Positions 43,014 through 52,308 of a stretch of DNA of 64,000 nt are shown piece by piece (within the stretch, counting starts at the first letter, position 1; each line of letters begins with the position of its first letter). The stretch is from Corynebacterium comes (GTDB lineage: Bacteria; Actinomycetota; Actinomycetes; Mycobacteriales; Mycobacteriaceae). Where the stretch lies: contig NZ_CP046454.1 of assembly GCF_009734405.1 (NCBI RefSeq), positions 19,517 to 83,516 on the forward strand, read 5' to 3'. A program made the position numbers and the translations under genes. The notes under the pieces are model-generated. The model was not told the origin of the DNA. It was given only the letters and a program-made list of their open reading frames with translations, and did no database searches.

Positions 43014-44045
43014 TTAGTTCAGGCCAGCGTAGGAATGCAGACCAGAGACCACCAGGTTGACGAAAAACAGGTTGAAGATCATCGTGGCCAAGGCCAGAAT
43101 ATTGATCCACGCGGCCTTGTGATCACGCCACCCGGCCGTGGCCCGGGCGTGCAAGTAGGCGGCATAGAGCACCCAGGAGATAAAGGATGCGGTCTCCTTC
43201 GGGTCCCACCCCCAGAACCGGCCCCAGGCGGCTTCCGCCCAGATAGCACCCAGGACGATGCCCAGACCCAGCACCGGCAGCGTGATGATGGCGGACTTGT
43301 AGGCCAGGGCATCGAGCTTCTTTGCACTCGGCAGCGGCTTGGCCACAGCCCCGAAGAAGCCTCGCTCCGCGCCCTTAGGTTGCCAGATGCGCAGTAGGTA
43401 GAGCAGGGAGGCGATACCCGACACGATGCCGATCGCCGCGCCCAGAGACACGGTGGAGACATGGACGGGCAACCAGTAGGACTGCAGGGCAGGCACCACC
43501 GGGGCGGAGTCGGAGTAGAGGCTGGTGCCAGCGAAGAACAGCAGGACGAGGACGGGGACCAGCAGCCAGGGCCACATGCTGCGCCATTCGCGGCGTTGAA
43601 TGGCCAGGGCTGCGGCCATGACCGCCAGCACACAGATCATGGAGATGTACTCGTACATGTTGCCCAGCGGGAAGCGATCAGTGGCTAAGCCCCGCAGGAC
43701 CACCGACATCAGGTGGACCACTGCCCCCAACCAGACCAGCATCTGGGTCATGCCGCCGAATTTATGGGCGGAAGCCTCCTGGGCAGCGAGATGTTCATCG
43801 GGGATCAGGGGGTCGGCCTCGGCGACGTCCCCCGTTGAGCGGTCACTGAGGTCAGCGGGGCTGTCACCGGCACCCACGGCGGCATATTCGGGGTGTGGGA
43901 TGTCTTCGCGTGCCCGTCGGGCATCGATGACCCCCTGCATCTTCACGTAGTGCACGAGGGAGAGCACCAGGGCAAGCAGGTAGATCACGAACGCGGTCTG
44001 GAAGGCGGTGTCGGAGAAGACGGACAGAGTCTGATTAACAGGCAT
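43014..44045 (-). CDS. ccsA: Cytochrome c maturation protein CcsA (heme handling)
   Basis: About 343 residues, with eight membrane helices after an acidic cytoplasmic loop (about 40-75). The heme-binding WWD-type motif is present as WGRFWGWDPKETASFISW, and conserved His lie in LPVHVSTVSLG and YLHARATAG. With ResB it forms the system II heme export/ligation complex that attaches heme to apocytochrome c outside the membrane. Called CcsB in some annotations. It is 36 bp downstream of resB. Start at ATG 44045; a TTG one codon earlier is possible. Confidence 0.93.
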   Translation of the reverse strand: MPVNQTLSVFSDTAFQTAFVIYLLALVLSLVHYVKMQGVIDARRAREDIPHPEYAAVGAGDSPADLSDRSTGDVAEADPLIPDEHLAAQEASAHKFGGMTQMLVWLGAVVHLMSVVLRGLATDRFPLGNMYEYISMICVLAVMAAALAIQRREWRSMWPWLLVPVLVLLFFAGTSLYSDSAPVVPALQSYWLPVHVSTVSLGAAIGIVSGIASLLYLLRIWQPKGAERGFFGAVAKPLPSAKKLDALAYKSAIITLPVLGLGIVLGAIWAEAAWGRFWGWDPKETASFISWVLYAAYLHARATAGWRDHKAAWINILALATMIFNLFFVNLVVSGLHSYAGLN

Positions 44046-44081
44046 CAATGGATGAAGTCCTTATCGCTTAAAGGGCGGGTG

Positions 44082-45761
44082 TTACTGACGGGGGGTCGTG
44101 ACCAGCACGGGGATGTTCTCCTCTGCCTCCTCATCGATGTCGTCCGGATCGGGCAGGCCGAGCAGTGCACGGTGGAGCCTGTCGAACTCCCCACCCCAGC
44201 CAGCACGGTCGGTGCGGGCCAGGCCACCCATCTCCACGAACGTGGAGCTCCCGTCGGCGGAAGGTCGCAGACGGATCCAGATCCGTCGGCGCTTGATGAC
44301 CAGTGAGCCGATCAGGGAGGCGAGCATGATCACGGTGGTCGCCAGCACCCAGGGTTGGAACGGGTCGTGGCTGATCTGGAAGTTGGCGAATTCGCTGGCC
44401 CCGTCGAAGGTGACGGTCGTCCCGTCATCCAGGGTCACCTCATCGCCCTGCAGGAGGTTGACCCGTTCGATCTTCTGCAACTGTCCGGTGGCGATCAAGG
44501 TGGGGTCGAGTTCGAAGATCGACTGGGAGCGTCCGGTGTCCAGGCCCGCATCACCGCGGTAGATGTCAATGGCCACCGCCGGGTCGCGCATCGCTGGAAA
44601 CGCGGAGGTCAATAGTTGACCGTTGTCCCCGCCCCACTCGGCGGTGGGGGCAAAGAGGCCTTCCAGGGCGATCTGGTTCTGGCGACGGTCATAGATGTCG
44701 GGGTACATGCCGGCCGGCGGGTCAAACCGCATGGCTCCAGAGGACAGGAAGAAGACCGGATCCTCCGGGCCGAACTGCAGGGTCTGCGTGCGGGATTCTC
44801 CATTGGGCCAGGTGACGGTGAAAGTCGGGGCAAAGCCGTGGCCCATGAGGTAGATGCGGTCGCCTGCCACCCGCAGGGGGTGGTTGACCTGCAGCTGGTA
44901 GTCGGTCCACTCCTCCTTGGGCTTGAGGATGTCCTCGCCGATGGCATAGGAGATATTGGAGGTGAACATCTCTGCCTGCCCGTTGGGCAGGTAGTCAGCA
45001 GAGAAGTCATGCGCGTCGAAGCAAAACGTGGTCAATCCTGTGCCGTCAAAGGTCGGACCAGCCCGGAAGGAGTCGAAGTTGGCGGTGGAGGTGTTGCAGA
45101 ACTCGGTGCTCTGCTCGATCGGCGGGGTCTCGTAGTTGCCGGATTCGGTGACGATGATGACCATGCCCTCGTAGTAGACCATCCGGCCGGCAGCGATGGT
45201 GACGAGCATGCCCACCAGGGACAGGTGGAAGATCAGGTTGGCCAGCTCGCGGATGTGCCCGCGTTCGGCGGCCAGGGAAAACACCCCGGCCCTATCCTTA
45301 TCCGGGGTGTACTCAGCGACTTTCCACCGCTTGAGCAGCCCCCGGGCGTCACGGGTGAGCTGGTCCATCGGCTTGTCGACGGTGCCCGTGGCGTGCAGCG
45401 GCAGGCGCTCCAGTCGCTTCGGTGCGCGCGTCGGCGGGGTTTTCATCGCCTTATAGTGCTCCCAGGACCTAGGCAGGATGCAGCCGATCAGGGAGAGGGT
45501 CAACAGCATGAAAATGGCGTTGAACCAGGTGGATTCGAAGACGTCGAACAGTTGTAGTTGGTCGTAGATCTCGGCGAGTCGGCCGTTGTCGGCAATATAG
45601 TCGGCGACGTTGCCCGCGTTGAGGCTGCGCTGGGGCAAGACGGTGCCGGGGATCGCGGCGATCGCCAGGACGAACAGCAATACCAGGGCGGTGCGCATGC
45701 TGGTCAGCCAGTGCCAGGCTTTCTTCGGATACGTTCCTACGGTGCGCATCAGGGGGGTCAT
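44082..45761 (-). CDS. resB: ResB/Ccs1 cytochrome c maturation protein
   Basis: A 559-residue protein with three N-terminal helices (beginning MRTALVLLFVLAIAAIPGTV and NAIFMLLTLSLIGCILPRSW), a large extracytoplasmic domain (about 200-450), and a fourth helix near residue 470 followed by a cytoplasmic tail. This is the ResB/Ccs1 layout. It chaperones apocytochrome c and partners CcsA. It sits between ccdA and ccsA in the order tlpA-ccdA-resB-ccsA, the usual actinobacterial one. A host chromosome would be expected to have its own copy. Confidence 0.93.
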   Translation of the reverse strand: MTPLMRTVGTYPKKAWHWLTSMRTALVLLFVLAIAAIPGTVLPQRSLNAGNVADYIADNGRLAEIYDQLQLFDVFESTWFNAIFMLLTLSLIGCILPRSWEHYKAMKTPPTRAPKRLERLPLHATGTVDKPMDQLTRDARGLLKRWKVAEYTPDKDRAGVFSLAAERGHIRELANLIFHLSLVGMLVTIAAGRMVYYEGMVIIVTESGNYETPPIEQSTEFCNTSTANFDSFRAGPTFDGTGLTTFCFDAHDFSADYLPNGQAEMFTSNISYAIGEDILKPKEEWTDYQLQVNHPLRVAGDRIYLMGHGFAPTFTVTWPNGESRTQTLQFGPEDPVFFLSSGAMRFDPPAGMYPDIYDRRQNQIALEGLFAPTAEWGGDNGQLLTSAFPAMRDPAVAIDIYRGDAGLDTGRSQSIFELDPTLIATGQLQKIERVNLLQGDEVTLDDGTTVTFDGASEFANFQISHDPFQPWVLATTVIMLASLIGSLVIKRRRIWIRLRPSADGSSTFVEMGGLARTDRAGWGGEFDRLHRALLGLPDPDDIDEEAEENIPVLVTTPRQ

Positions 45762-45854
45762 GGTGTTCCTTTTCCAGTCCGCGGCCGGTCCCAGGGGGTG
45801 GTGGCTGCGGGGTAGGGATGTCAGTCGGGGGCCGGTGAGGTGAGCGGCCAGGTG

Positions 45855-46667
45855 CTAGATCAAGGTGGCGCCGTATTCGACGGTCCACTGGCGCACGAAG
45901 TTGATGAAATACGCCCACGCCCCGCTGGCCAGGGCAATGCCCACGAGGATCATGAGCACCCCGCCGAACATCTGGATCTTCCGGGAATGACGGCGCAGCC
46001 AACCAACCGTGCGCATGGCCCGGGCCGAGCCAAAGGCCATGAGAAGAAACGGCAGGCCCAGTCCCAGGCAGTAGCCGATGATGAGGATGACCCCGCGCAC
46101 AGCGGTCATGCCCTCGGTGCCGGCGGACACGGAGATGATCGCCGCCAGGGTGGGCCCCAGGCACGGCGTCCACCCCAAGGCGAAGACTCCCCCCAGCAGC
46201 GGGGCACCCAACCAGGTGGACCATTTCTTCGGGGCCATCCGGGTGTCGCGTTGCAGGGCGGGCACCATGCCCATGAACGCCAGGCCCATGAGAATGGTGA
46301 TCACCCCGCCGATGCGCATGAGAATCTCGGCGTTGAGGGTAAGCAGGCTGATCGCCCCGAAGACAGTGACGGTGGCCAGCACAAAGACGATCGTGAAGCC
46401 GAGGATGAACAACCCGGCCGCACCGGCTACCGCCCACTGGCGTTTGGTGACCACCGCACCCCGCTGGGCGTCGTAGTCAACCTCCCCGCCGACCACACTG
46501 GCCAGATACGACATGTACCCGGGCACCAGGGGTACCACGCACGGGGAGGCAAACGAGATCAGACCGGCCGCTGCCGCAGCCAGGATGCCGATCATCAGCG
46601 GCCCGCTGGCCGCGGCGTCGGCGAACTGCTGGCCGATCGCCAGCTGCGCCATCACATCAACGGTCAT
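45855..46667 (-). CDS. ccdA: CcdA-family thiol/disulfide transmembrane transporter
   Basis: A 270-residue protein with six helices and the two conserved Cys of CcdA: one in [17 protein letters not shown] and one in [14 protein letters not shown]. It carries reducing equivalents from cytoplasmic thioredoxin to the outer face, keeping apocytochrome c Cys reduced through TlpA. Its start overlaps the tlpA stop (ATGA), and resB follows 93 bp later. Confidence 0.94.
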   Translation of the reverse strand: MTVDVMAQLAIGQQFADAAASGPLMIGILAAAAAGLISFASPCVVPLVPGYMSYLASVVGGEVDYDAQRGAVVTKRQWAVAGAAGLFILGFTIVFVLATVTVFGAISLLTLNAEILMRIGGVITILMGLAFMGMVPALQRDTRMAPKKWSTWLGAPLLGGVFALGWTPCLGPTLAAIISVSAGTEGMTAVRGVILIIGYCLGLGLPFLLMAFGSARAMRTVGWLRRHSRKIQMFGGVLMILVGIALASGAWAYFINFVRQWTVEYGATLI

Positions 46668-47278
46668 GATGCGGGTGCCTCCTCGGCCAGCGGCAGGGCG
46701 ACATCGAGGATGTCATCGGCGGTGACCTCGCGGAGGAAGACCGCGGCTGGGCGGTGGCTTCGGTCCAGGACGATGGTGGTCGGGATGACCGAGGTCGGCA
46801 CCCCGCCGAGTGCCGCGGCGCTGCGGAACGGTGGGTCGTAGATCGAGGGGTAGGTCACGCCATTATCGGTGACGAAGTCCTGGGCGATGGTCTGGTTATA
46901 GTCGCGGACGTTGATGCCCAGCACCGTGCCCCCGAGGGGTTCGAGAGTCTCCTGGACAAGCTGCAGGTCATCGACTTCCGCCCGACAGGGTGCACACCAC
47001 TGGCCCCAGGCGTTGAGGACAACGATCTCACCTGCAAAATCAGACAGGCTGATCTCCTCATCCTCCGCCATCAGGGAGGGGCCGGAGAAGTCCGGCAGCG
47101 GGGCGCGTTCTTCCTCCTCGTAGAGGATTTCGGTCTGGCCTCCTGGTGAGTGGAACTGGAAGGTGCCCCCGACGGCCACGGCGTTTCGGGCACCATCGCC
47201 CGAGGAACAGGCCACCAGGGTCAGGGCGGTGAGCACCGCGGCAGCCGCGGTCGCGGCCCTGCGGAACGTGCTCGACAT
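46664..47278 (-). CDS. tlpA: TlpA/ResA-like thioredoxin lipoprotein
   Basis: A 204-residue lipoprotein from ATG 47278 (lipobox LVAC near residue 23) with a thioredoxin-like domain carrying WCAPC in [15 protein letters not shown] and a cis-Pro region [15 protein letters not shown]. It should reduce the CxxCH Cys pair of apocytochrome c using electrons from CcdA. It is first of the four maturation genes and about 154 bp after the multicopper oxidase gene, so copper-responsive read-through is possible. Confidence 0.93.
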   Translation of the reverse strand: MSSTFRRAATAAAAVLTALTLVACSSGDGARNAVAVGGTFQFHSPGGQTEILYEEEERAPLPDFSGPSLMAEDEEISLSDFAGEIVVLNAWGQWCAPCRAEVDDLQLVQETLEPLGGTVLGINVRDYNQTIAQDFVTDNGVTYPSIYDPPFRSAAALGGVPTSVIPTTIVLDRSHRPAAVFLREVTADDILDVALPLAEEAPAS

Positions 47279-47432
47279 GGATGAGATCTCCTTAGTACGG
47301 GACGGGATGGAAAGGGGTCGGTGTTCTGCTTGTCCAGGACAAAACCACCACACCGACGCAGGTCACCTGGCTGCCCGGGGTGGGCGGTCGGCAGTGACCC
47401 TGACCATCCCGGCGATCACTCATGCTGTGGGC

Positions 47433-48941
47433 TTACTCGTAGCGAAGCGAGCTCATCATCCCGGTTTCCATGTGGTAGGCGTTGTGGCAGTGAAACGCCC
47501 ACTCACCAGGGTTGTTAGCAATCAGATCAGCGATCACGGTTTCGCCGTGAAGGAGAAGGACGGTGTCCTTGCGCAACCCGCCGCTGCCGGGCAGCGACCA
47601 GGTGTGGCCGTGGATGTGCATGGGGTGGGGCATCATGGTCCTGTTGCGCATGATCATCCGCAGGCGCTGGCCCTCCCGGACGGTGCCCGGGGAGGATTGG
47701 CCGTCGGTGAGAATGCCCCATTCATACGGCATCATCTGCCCGCTCAGGTCAATGCTGACTTCTCGGTCTGGTTTGCCCTCCGGCACAAGTGCCCGGTCTG
47801 CAGGTTCGAAGGAGGTGAGGAAGGTACCGGCAGCGTTGAGCTCAGGGAAGGTGGTCTCTGGGGCGGGGACCCGGCCCCCGGAGGTCCGGACCACGGCGAA
47901 GGCCCGGTCGTCCTTGCCGGCGGCCAGAGCAGTCAGCGGGAACGCCCCATCGCCCAGCACCACCTCCACGTCCACGCGCTCGCCCATCGAGAGGTAGAAC
48001 GATTCAATGTCGCGGGGGCGGACAGGGAAACCGTCGACATGGGTGACAGTCAGGCGGTGCCCACCGAGAGCCACCTTGAAGATGGTGTCACCACCTGCGT
48101 TGATGAACCGGAGGCGGGCTTTATCCCCCGGCCGGGCGTGGAACGTGCGGTGCGCCCTAGGGATGCGCCCGTTGATGAGATAGTGCGGATACATGACATC
48201 ACCAGCATCTCCACCCAGAGCCGGGTCGGGGGTGCCGTGGGCCATCATGCCCCCGTCACCACCCATATCCATCCCGCCATGGTCACCCATGTCCATGTCC
48301 CCGTGGTCGCCCATGCCCATCCCCGTCAGCATGTGCAGCTGGTCCTCGGGGGTGCTGCCATCGATACCGTCAACCCAGTCGTCGAGCACGATGGTCCATT
48401 CGACGTCCTGGTCGTCCGCGTCTTCGGGATCGCGGACGATCAACGGAGCGTGCAGTCCGCGGTCGAGCTGCAGGCCACTGTGGGAATGGTAGAAGTAGGT
48501 ACCCCCATGCGGGGTTTCAAAGAGGTAGCGAAACGTCTCCCCCGGTTCAATGGGAGATTGGGTCATCCCCGGAACCCCGTCGGCCGCGTGATGCAGGGCA
48601 ATCCCGTGCCAGTGGATGGAGGTGGACTCGGGCAGGTCATTGGTGATGTCGACCTGGAGGACGTCCCCAACGGTGGTTTCGATGGCGGGTTCACCGGTAT
48701 CGGCGCTATACCCCCAGGTCTGCGCCTCGATGCCCCCGATATCGATCGACATGGGTCGGGCAGTCAGCTTTTTGCGCACCGCGGGCTGCGCCAGGTTCCT
48801 CGGCGTCGGATACGGGCCAGCCGATGAGGAGGAACCGGAGGCAGCAGGGGCATTATTTCCCCCGCAGGCGGCCAGGGCACCGGTCCCGGCGAGCATGAGT
48901 CCACCGAGCAGAAGCTGTCGCCGGGAAAAATTATTCGTCAT
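47433..48941 (-). CDS. Tat-exported multicopper oxidase
   Basis: A 502-residue cuprous oxidase/laccase-like protein. It starts with a twin-arginine signal (NFSRRQLLLGGLMLAGTGAL) running into a lipobox-like LAAC. All copper ligands are visible: SIHWHGIALH, TYFYHSHSGLQ, PHPMHIHGHTWSL and WAFHCHNAYHMETGM. A Met/Asp/His/Gly-rich loop (about 228-260, GMGMGDHGDMDMGDHGGMDM) resembles the CueO copper-binding insert. It should oxidise Cu(I) to less toxic Cu(II). It lies between a CueP-like gene and tlpA on the same strand. Confidence 0.95.
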   Translation of the reverse strand: MTNNFSRRQLLLGGLMLAGTGALAACGGNNAPAASGSSSSAGPYPTPRNLAQPAVRKKLTARPMSIDIGGIEAQTWGYSADTGEPAIETTVGDVLQVDITNDLPESTSIHWHGIALHHAADGVPGMTQSPIEPGETFRYLFETPHGGTYFYHSHSGLQLDRGLHAPLIVRDPEDADDQDVEWTIVLDDWVDGIDGSTPEDQLHMLTGMGMGDHGDMDMGDHGGMDMGGDGGMMAHGTPDPALGGDAGDVMYPHYLINGRIPRAHRTFHARPGDKARLRFINAGGDTIFKVALGGHRLTVTHVDGFPVRPRDIESFYLSMGERVDVEVVLGDGAFPLTALAAGKDDRAFAVVRTSGGRVPAPETTFPELNAAGTFLTSFEPADRALVPEGKPDREVSIDLSGQMMPYEWGILTDGQSSPGTVREGQRLRMIMRNRTMMPHPMHIHGHTWSLPGSGGLRKDTVLLLHGETVIADLIANNPGEWAFHCHNAYHMETGMMSSLRYE

Positions 48942-49013
48942 GGTTCAAACGTCCTTGGGGAGGGTCGGAGTGACACAGGGGGAAAGAATCGGGCAGAGCA
49001 CAGGGCCAGTCCG

Positions 49014-49586
49014 TCAGGTCAGGCGCAGGTCCGTGACGCAGGTGACGCCGTCGTCGGTGGTGGAGAACTCGGTGGTACCGGTGCGTCCCTGATGGGTGAC
49101 TTCGATGGTGCCGGTGGCCTCATCGGGGAGCCAGAAGCCGACGAATCCGTTGTCGAAGGTGGTCGTCTCCTCATCCACCAGGACCTCGCCACTCGTCCCA
49201 TCGGTGATGGTGACCTGGATGGGCTCGTTGCCCAGCTCGCCGAGACAGGTGGTCAGGCTGTGGTAGAAGCAGTCATGCGTCTGGTTCACATACGGAGCGA
49301 TCGACACGTACGTCAGGTCCTCCGGCAGGTCGAGGACGACTTCCTGATGATCGTCGGTGAGCAGTAGCTCGTCGGTGCGTACCGAGGCGATCAGGTCAGT
49401 GGGACGGTCAGCAACAGCCATCTGGTCAAGATGATCGATGGCCCCGGCGGCGTCCATGCCGGCCAGGTCGTGGGCGGCGAGGAACTCCTCTGAGGACACA
49501 TCCCCGGCGGCGGGTTCCGAGATGGGGGTGGAACATCCGGCCAGGACAAGGGCGAGGGCGGGGGCCACGATCGCTGCTCGTTTCAC
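49014..49586 (-). CDS. CueP-family copper-binding lipoprotein
   Basis: A 190-residue lipoprotein (lipobox LAGC near residue 18) with the CueP pattern: EEFLAAHDLAGMDAAGAIDH at the start, a Cys-rich centre THDCFYHSLTTCLGELGNEP and a late Cys in GVTCVTDLRL. CueP is the periplasmic copper protein known from Salmonella; actinobacterial versions are lipid-anchored. It probably hands copper to the adjacent oxidase or holds it. It is first in the minus-strand run, 73 bp before the oxidase gene, divergent from copRS. Confidence 0.85.
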   Translation of the reverse strand: MKRAAIVAPALALVLAGCSTPISEPAAGDVSSEEFLAAHDLAGMDAAGAIDHLDQMAVADRPTDLIASVRTDELLLTDDHQEVVLDLPEDLTYVSIAPYVNQTHDCFYHSLTTCLGELGNEPIQVTITDGTSGEVLVDEETTTFDNGFVGFWLPDEATGTIEVTHQGRTGTTEFSTTDDGVTCVTDLRLT

Positions 49587-49974
49587 GTCAATCTCCTCGG
49601 GTCAGGGTGGCATGCAACCTGGGGTTGATGCTATGACTTTTTAGCACCCTGACACCTCTCCCCTGAAATAAAAATGTCTTCTAGCAGCGCTGACATCCTC
49701 TTTGAGGGAGCTTGGGCAGTGGCCTAGCTCACCGCAACGGAAGCGTTTTCACCCCGTTTCGATTGTCCCCTGGCTCCCGTGTTGACTACCTGCACAGATG
49801 ACAATCACCTGGTGGTAATACTTTTCTCCGGGACAGCGGAGCGTGAATACTCCCGGTTCTTGATCAGGTGATCGATGGGGGGAGCACCGAAGTTTTTGAA
49901 GACTTGATGAAGATTTCGTCCATAACCGCTCAGAAGCACCTCATTCCACCCGCCCTGGGGTGATACTGGCACCC
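49587..49974. other. Divergent control region, cueP and copR
   Basis: 388 bp without a gene. It holds a CopR-like repeat at 49897 close to copR; the segment before the CueP gene contains an AT-rich element (near 49660-49685) that could be its promoter. Confidence 0.55.
49897..49916. promoter_or_regulatory. CopR-type direct repeat before copRS
   Basis: TGAAGACTT, spacer GA, TGAAGATTT. This 9-2-9 direct repeat is the motif I recall for CopR of Corynebacterium glutamicum. It sits about 60 bp before copR and 310 bp before the divergent cueP-oxidase unit, so CopR may control both directions. Confidence 0.75.
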
Positions 49975-50685
49975 ATGGTTTCCCACACAACGGCGGAAAA
50001 TCGTCCCGCTGGCCGGGTCCTGGTCGTCGACGATGAAAAACCCCTGGCCGAGATGGTGGCCACCTATCTCGAACGCGCCGGATTTACCGTCACCCAGGCC
50101 CACACCGGACCCCAGGCGCTGGAGGAGGCCCGCCGTTTCACCCCAGATGTCATCGTGCTGGATCTCGGCCTGCCCGGGATGGACGGCCTTCAAGTCTGTC
50201 GACAGATCCGCGCCTTCTCTGACTGCTACATCCTCATGCTCACCGCGCGCGGCAGTGAGGACGACAAGATCACCGGCCTGACGGCGGGGGCCGATGACTA
50301 CATCACCAAACCGTTCAGCATCCGAGAACTGGTCACCCGCATCCATGCCGTCCTACGCCGGCCCCGGGCCACCACCATGGCTACCCCGCTGACGGTCGGC
50401 GAGCTGGTCATCGATCCCATCGCCCATGAGGCACGGGTCGGCGATGTACTCGTTGATCTGACCCGCACCGAGTGTGAACTGCTGGCCGTCCTCGCACTGC
50501 GCCGCGGCCAGGTCCTGTCCCGCCACGAACTGGTCACCGATGTCTGGGACACCTCCTGGGTCGGGGATGAACGCATCATCGACGTCCACATCGGCAACCT
50601 CCGCCGCAAGCTCGGCACTGACTCAAAGGGGCGGGGCTTCATCGAGACCGTCCGTGGGGTCGGCTACCGGATGGGGCGGGCATGA
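49975..50685 (+). CDS. copR: OmpR-family response regulator (copper)
   Basis: A 236-residue two-domain regulator. The receiver domain has the acidic pair in VLVVDDEKP, phospho-acceptor Asp63 in VIVLDLGLPGMDG, Thr in LMLTARG and Lys in YITKPF. The winged-helix domain (LTVGELVIDPIAHEARVG, then DERIIDVHIGNLRRKLG) ends in GVGYRMG. It overlaps copS (ATGA), giving one two-component unit, with copper genes on both sides. The start is ATG 49975; a GTG at 49960 is possible. Confidence 0.9.
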   Translation: MVSHTTAENRPAGRVLVVDDEKPLAEMVATYLERAGFTVTQAHTGPQALEEARRFTPDVIVLDLGLPGMDGLQVCRQIRAFSDCYILMLTARGSEDDKITGLTAGADDYITKPFSIRELVTRIHAVLRRPRATTMATPLTVGELVIDPIAHEARVGDVLVDLTRTECELLAVLALRRGQVLSRHELVTDVWDTSWVGDERIIDVHIGNLRRKLGTDSKGRGFIETVRGVGYRMGRA

Positions 50686-51869
50686 AAACCGAAACCAGCC
50701 TGACGTTGCGCTTCCTCGCTGCCCAGGTGCTGGTCGTGGCGATCAGCCTGCTCGTGGCCGGGGCGGTGGCCTCCCTGGTGGGCCCACCGGTGTTTCACGA
50801 TCATATGTTGATGACCGGCCAGCCTGACCCCTCCCTGGAGTTGTTCCACGCCGAGCAGGCCTACCGGGACGCCAACCTGATCACCCTGGCCGTGGCGCTG
50901 CCGACCGCCCTGATCTGCGCGCTGATCGCCAGCCTGTGGCTCTCGCGCCGACTGCGCACGCCCTTGCAGAGCCTGACCCGGGCGGCCACCTCCGTCGCTG
51001 CCGGCAACTACCGCGTGCGGGTTCCTGCCGGGGATGCCGGACCCGAGGTCACCACCTTGGCCCAGGCCTTCAACACCATGGCTGATCGCCTCGAACACAC
51101 CGAGGACCTGCGACGACAGATGCTCTCGGATCTAGCGCATGAGATGCGCACCCCGGTCTCCGTGCTGTCGGTCTACCTCGACGGTCTAGAAGACGGCGTG
51201 GTGGACTGGGACCTCGCTACCCACACGGTCATGGCGGAGCAGCTCACTCGTCTGACCCGCCTGGTTGAGGACATCGATGATGTCTCCCGGGCCCAGGAAA
51301 ATCAGATGGACCTGGATGTGACCGAGGAAGACCTCAGCCAGCTCCTCCACGCCACCGCAGCAGCAGCTCAGGAATCCTACGTCGATAAGGGCGTCGGGCT
51401 GCAGGTCGAGGCTGCCACAGGCACGGCCAGGGTGGTCGTCGACCCTCAACGCTTCGGCCAGGTCATGGGCAACCTGCTGACCAACGCACTGCGCCACACC
51501 CCGCCCGGCGGTCAGGTCACCATCGGTGCCGCCCGCCGAGGGGCCGACAGTGTCCTCATCAAGGTCACCGACACCGGGGACGGGATGACTGCAGACCAAC
51601 TGGGGCACATCTTCGAGCGGTTCTACCGCGGGGACACCGCCCGCGGCCGGGACAACGGCGGTTCCGGTATCGGCCTGACCATCTCCCGGGCGCTGGTGGA
51701 AGCTCACGGCGGGACACTCACCGCTACCTCTTCCGGACCTGGTGCCGGATCGATCTTCACCATCGCTCTTCCGCTGCTCCCGGAAAGAACCGCACTGATG
51801 AGCGCCGACCGTCCCGATGAGACAACGATTCTCACTACCCCTCGAAATATACCCCATAGGGGTATATAG
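50682..51869 (+). CDS. copS: Sensor histidine kinase (copper)
   Basis: A 395-residue kinase with two membrane helices (about 9-30 and 66-88). They enclose a short extracellular loop of about 35 residues with His and Met (FHDHMLMTGQPD) suited to copper sensing. A HAMP domain, the H-box LSDLAHEMRTP (His153) and the ATPase domain (N-box NLLTNALRHTPPGG, DTGDGM, GSGIGLTI) follow. The last codons double as the CsoR operator for the next gene, so the protein ends NIPHRGI. It phosphorylates CopR when periplasmic copper rises. Confidence 0.92.
   Translation: MKTETSLTLRFLAAQVLVVAISLLVAGAVASLVGPPVFHDHMLMTGQPDPSLELFHAEQAYRDANLITLAVALPTALICALIASLWLSRRLRTPLQSLTRAATSVAAGNYRVRVPAGDAGPEVTTLAQAFNTMADRLEHTEDLRRQMLSDLAHEMRTPVSVLSVYLDGLEDGVVDWDLATHTVMAEQLTRLTRLVEDIDDVSRAQENQMDLDVTEEDLSQLLHATAAAAQESYVDKGVGLQVEAATGTARVVVDPQRFGQVMGNLLTNALRHTPPGGQVTIGAARRGADSVLIKVTDTGDGMTADQLGHIFERFYRGDTARGRDNGGSGIGLTISRALVEAHGGTLTATSSGPGAGSIFTIALPLLPERTALMSADRPDETTILTTPRNIPHRGI
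51847..51867. promoter_or_regulatory. CsoR box inside the 3' end of copS
   Basis: Arms ATATACCCC (51847-51855) and GGGGTATAT (51859-51867) surround ATA: a perfect 21-bp palindrome, the best CsoR site in the window. It encodes the last residues of CopS and overlaps its TAG, and lies 50 bp before the HMA gene, which with copB should be derepressed by copper. Confidence 0.9.
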
Positions 51870-51916
51870 TGAAAGGCGAGACCTTGCCCGATTCACCGAT
51901 CCGAAGGAGCGATCCG

Positions 51917-52258
51917 ATGACCACCCCGACTCCCCCCTTGCTGCCGATGGCCTCCGACGGCTGTGGGTGCTGCGCACCCTCTGCCCCCTCTACGCCTTCC
52001 GTGAAAACCTCCTCCGCCCCTGCCGCCACGAAAACCAACGCAGGCCCCGATGTTCCCACCGTCTACCAGGTCACCGGCATGACCTGCGGTCACTGCATCA
52101 GCAGCGTCACCAAGGCTGTCCGTGCGCTGCCCCAGGTCGACGACGTTCAGATTGACCTTGCCGCCGGTGGTGTCTCCACCGTCACCGTCACTGGTGCCGC
52201 CTCCCCGCAGGTGGTCAAGGACGCCATTGCAGCAGCCGGCTACAGCGTCATTCCCTGA
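51917..52258 (+). CDS. copZ: HMA-domain copper chaperone with Cys-rich N-terminus
   Basis: The ATG at 51917 has GAAGGAG seven bases upstream. The 113-residue protein has an N-terminal Pro/Ser-rich region with a CGCC motif (ASDGCGCCAPSAP, about residues 15-20) and a C-terminal HMA domain (YQVTGMTCGHCISSVTKAVR, ending AIAAAGYSV). The extra Cys cluster is unusual for CopZ and may raise copper capacity or serve as a transfer site. It precedes the CPH-type ATPase by about 50 bp under one CsoR box. Confidence 0.9.
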   Translation: MTTPTPPLLPMASDGCGCCAPSAPSTPSVKTSSAPAATKTNAGPDVPTVYQVTGMTCGHCISSVTKAVRALPQVDDVQIDLAAGGVSTVTVTGAASPQVVKDAIAAAGYSVIP

Positions 52259-52308
52259 TTGGTCCATCCACCAGCTCAACCCTGACCGGGTTGAACGGAA
52301 GGAATGTC

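Noticed and set aside
47163..48827. 554-codon plus-strand frame across the multicopper oxidase
   Set aside because: It is antisense to a gene with a complete set of copper ligands and has no recognisable domain; a by-product of high GC.
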